From the NCBI GenBank assembly GCA_031771865.1, contig JASISA010000027.1, forward strand, positions 2,728,001 through 2,792,000: a stretch of 64,000 nucleotides of DNA, written 5' to 3'. This document shows positions 62,105-64,000 of the stretch, one piece after another (within the stretch, counting starts at the first letter, position 1; each line of letters starts with the position of its first letter). The notes beneath the pieces were generated by a model that was not told where the DNA came from, did no database searches, and saw nothing but the letters and a program-made list of their open reading frames with translations. This stretch comes from Nothophaeocryptopus gaeumannii (lineage: Eukaryota; Ascomycota; Dothideomycetes; Mycosphaerellales; Mycosphaerellaceae). The translations under genes were made by a program, and so were the position numbers.

Positions 62105-63873
62105 CTTGAGTGTAACAGGCAATGGGGGAGTCCGTAATGTTTTATAGACAGTTGAGAGGCGACGAGTATCGACCAGAGGAGGAGAGAAGTGGTGGAGTTT
62201 GATGAATCACTGCTGTCTTTCACAAAAGCAGCGAGGTCGATGCCTTTATAGTGACAGATTTACCTTGCATGTGCCGCGAGGCGGAAACCTTGTCTATCAG
62301 GCATTGGTCGGTGCGCTGTTATATGAGAGTTCTACTGTTGTGACCTGTTGTGGAGAGCAGGGAATGGTGGAAACTAGCATGCAGTAACTCTCGACCGCAG
62401 AGCTGGGCATGGCATCATCACTTCCGAGACTACCACCTGGTATAGGATATCTTTTGTTGCTATCTGTTACACTAGCACGATTGGGGCACATTAGCTTCCA
62501 ACTGATTCCACAATGTCGTGCCTCTCTGTGTCTCCGTTTGCACGATGGCCAGCCATGCATGGATTCTCAATAGAAGGCATTGAAGCTCACATTCCCTGGG
62601 TTTCCCCAGATTCCGACAGGGTGTCCGCCGTCTTCTTATTATTATTGCTGTCACTGACAGCCCGAAATCAAGCTCAAAGCGCGCTACACAACAGAGTGGC
62701 CCTGCGAACGGGGATATCAGGGCCATTTTCTGCAACAAAATTGTTGGAGTACGATGCGTGCTGTGAAGCACTTCAAGCTTGATGCTATCGTATTCCGGCC
62801 AAGGAGCCGATCGCCAGGGAACGTATACACATCAGATGTTGAGCATAATCAAGCCAGACTTGTGCCACAGTAGCAAGGGTCACGCCGTGGGACTCGACCA
62901 CCAGAACGAGGATGGCGGTCGTAAGACGTCACGGGCCGAAGGTTGTGTCCGCTCGTGATCAAATGTGATCAGGCCGATCTCATCGCACGAACGCGGGCCA
63001 CTACGGAGGATAACACGCTACGCTGCTCGACCTGTTGCTGTGCTATCAGAATTGAAGAGTTCATACACGTCGCAATGGCAAGTGGGCTCCAGATAGACAT
63101 CCCTGTTAGCGCCGAGAGCTTGTTCGGCAAGCTGATCCTCGCCGGGGAATCGCATCCTAAAGAAACCCACTTTGCAGCTTTCAATTTGACTTCGTGGGAA
63201 GTTCAAGCGCAAGAACTTATAACATTCTTGACCAGACATCCTGAAAGTGGCACGCCAGTGAATACTGGCACTGCATCTCGGTTGCGACGGGCAGGCTTCC
63301 AATGAAATACGGCAGAGAACGGACCGATTTCAACTTCTTTGGCTGGGAAAATTGTGTGTCCTTGACGAGCCAGCCGGCATGTCTCGCCCATATTCGTATT
63401 TGCTGCCGATCCGCTGCAATTCTGGTGAGCCGTTTGTGACCAGTATTGACGGCATCAAACTGCGGCCCAAGATTGAATGCAGGGCAATGTCATGAGTACA
63501 GAGCGCTTTCAGAAGCCTGGGTGCTACCAGCAACACAAGAGAGCGAAGGGTGCTCGAAAATCGTATGATGGCCATGTTGTTGCCATTGAGCAACAGCAGA
63601 GACCGCCTGCCGTGACTGGCCACAGAATGTCTTGTATGAGCGCAATTCCAATGTTAAAATCCGTCCGATTGATCAAGATGAAGCCGTAGGGAGGTCTAGT
63701 AATATGTGGTGTAGCTAAAAGCTCCGAGCTCGAGCGACCGGGCTAGTCCGGTAAGTCTCCAGTTATCAATGATGTCCTCTCGCAAGATGCCGGTACCGAA
63801 GGTAAAGATGCAGCGTAGGACAAATACGGTCTGAATATGGAGGCGCCAATCACCGGGTTCGCATGTGCACTCA
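62105..63873. other. 1.8-kb region, no confirmed gene
   Basis: No confident gene was found here. The plus frame at 62943-63305 gives 120 aa without a recognised domain (it contains NLTSWEVQAQELITFLTRH). Minus-strand frames of 60-99 codons look random. The first part is the promoter of the zinc-ribbon gene. Confidence 0.35.
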
Positions 63874-64000
63874 CTACGATTCTCTGATATCCATGTCGAG
63901 AAGCAGCTTGCCGCCTGTAGGTTTTGAGTTCTCGCCACGAAGATGAACGAGAACGAGGCCTCGCGGCGCTCGATCGAGACGATAGCAGATCCATCCGAGC
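63874..64000 (-). CDS. Possible 3' end of a gene cut by the window edge
   Basis: A minus-strand frame enters from the edge and ends at TAG followed directly by TGA. It contains PRGLVLVHLRGENSK and LLLDMDIRES, which read like real protein, but the other two frames are also open here for 40 or more codons. One of them reaches a GTGAGT donor near 63871-63876, an alternative with an exon boundary. I do not recognise a product. Confidence 0.2.
   Translation of the reverse strand, partial: LGWICYRLDRAPRGLVLVHLRGENSKPTGGKLLLDMDIRES

Noticed and set aside
62943..63305. A 120-codon plus-strand frame
   Set aside because: It contains a protein-like stretch but no domain, no splice partners and no neighbour support.

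Overview
The window is nuclear DNA of a filamentous ascomycete. Short spliceosomal introns of about 46-120 nt with GT(A/G)AG(T) donors, CTGAC/CTAAC-like branch sites and (C/T)AG acceptors are everywhere. The proteins are typical of Pezizomycotina: fungal PTH11-like receptor, DUF3425 bZIP-like factor, fungal tetraspanin, Mus7/MMS22 and an HPt phosphotransfer protein. The style fits Dothideomycetes (Mycosphaerellales/Capnodiales-like), but this is an inference and no species can be named. Gene density is about one per 2.4 kb on both strands. I see no rRNA, tRNA, CRISPR or intact transposon.

Layout. 0-10 kb: the 5' end of an unknown gene, IMP4, an Hsp70-like ATPase, a probable decayed zinc-cluster factor, two uncharacterised genes and an intron-rich short-chain dehydrogenase (SDR). 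10-25 kb: RFC1 diverging from mitochondrial ribosomal protein L16, a mitochondrial-type AAA ATPase, an ADAM metalloprotease and acetyl-CoA synthetase. 26-44 kb: a WD40 scaffold of WDR62/MABP1 type, a PTH11-like 7TM protein, UTP7 diverging from mitochondrial aspartate aminotransferase, YPD1, a GT34 mannosyltransferase subunit, the mitochondrial GTPase GEP3 and a tetraspanin. 45-64 kb: the giant MUS7/MMS22, SEC17, a small membrane-anchored protein, a mitochondrial GatC-like subunit, a bZIP/DUF3425 regulator, a branched-chain aminotransferase, a small zinc-ribbon protein and an unresolved 1.9-kb end.

This is mostly a housekeeping region, not a metabolic cluster. Themes that recur are ribosome biogenesis (IMP4, UTP7), replication and repair (RFC1, MUS7, both with MCB-like motifs upstream), and mitochondrial function (L16, AAA ATPase, aspartate and branched-chain aminotransferases, GEP3, GatC).

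The most unusual signal is in the SDR gene at 8480-9606 (minus strand). Its reading frame only works if a 3-nucleotide exon (8920-8922) supplies the catalytic tyrosine of the YxxxK motif, and its first intron appears to end in GG instead of AG. Other points of interest are tiny terminal exons in both aminotransferases, 10- and 13-nt first coding exons, a 17-bp minisatellite in a leader, a zinc-cluster relic, and a GT34 protein without its DxD motif. Exon structures were assembled by hand from splice consensus and reading frame; all give totals divisible by three, but none is backed by transcript data.
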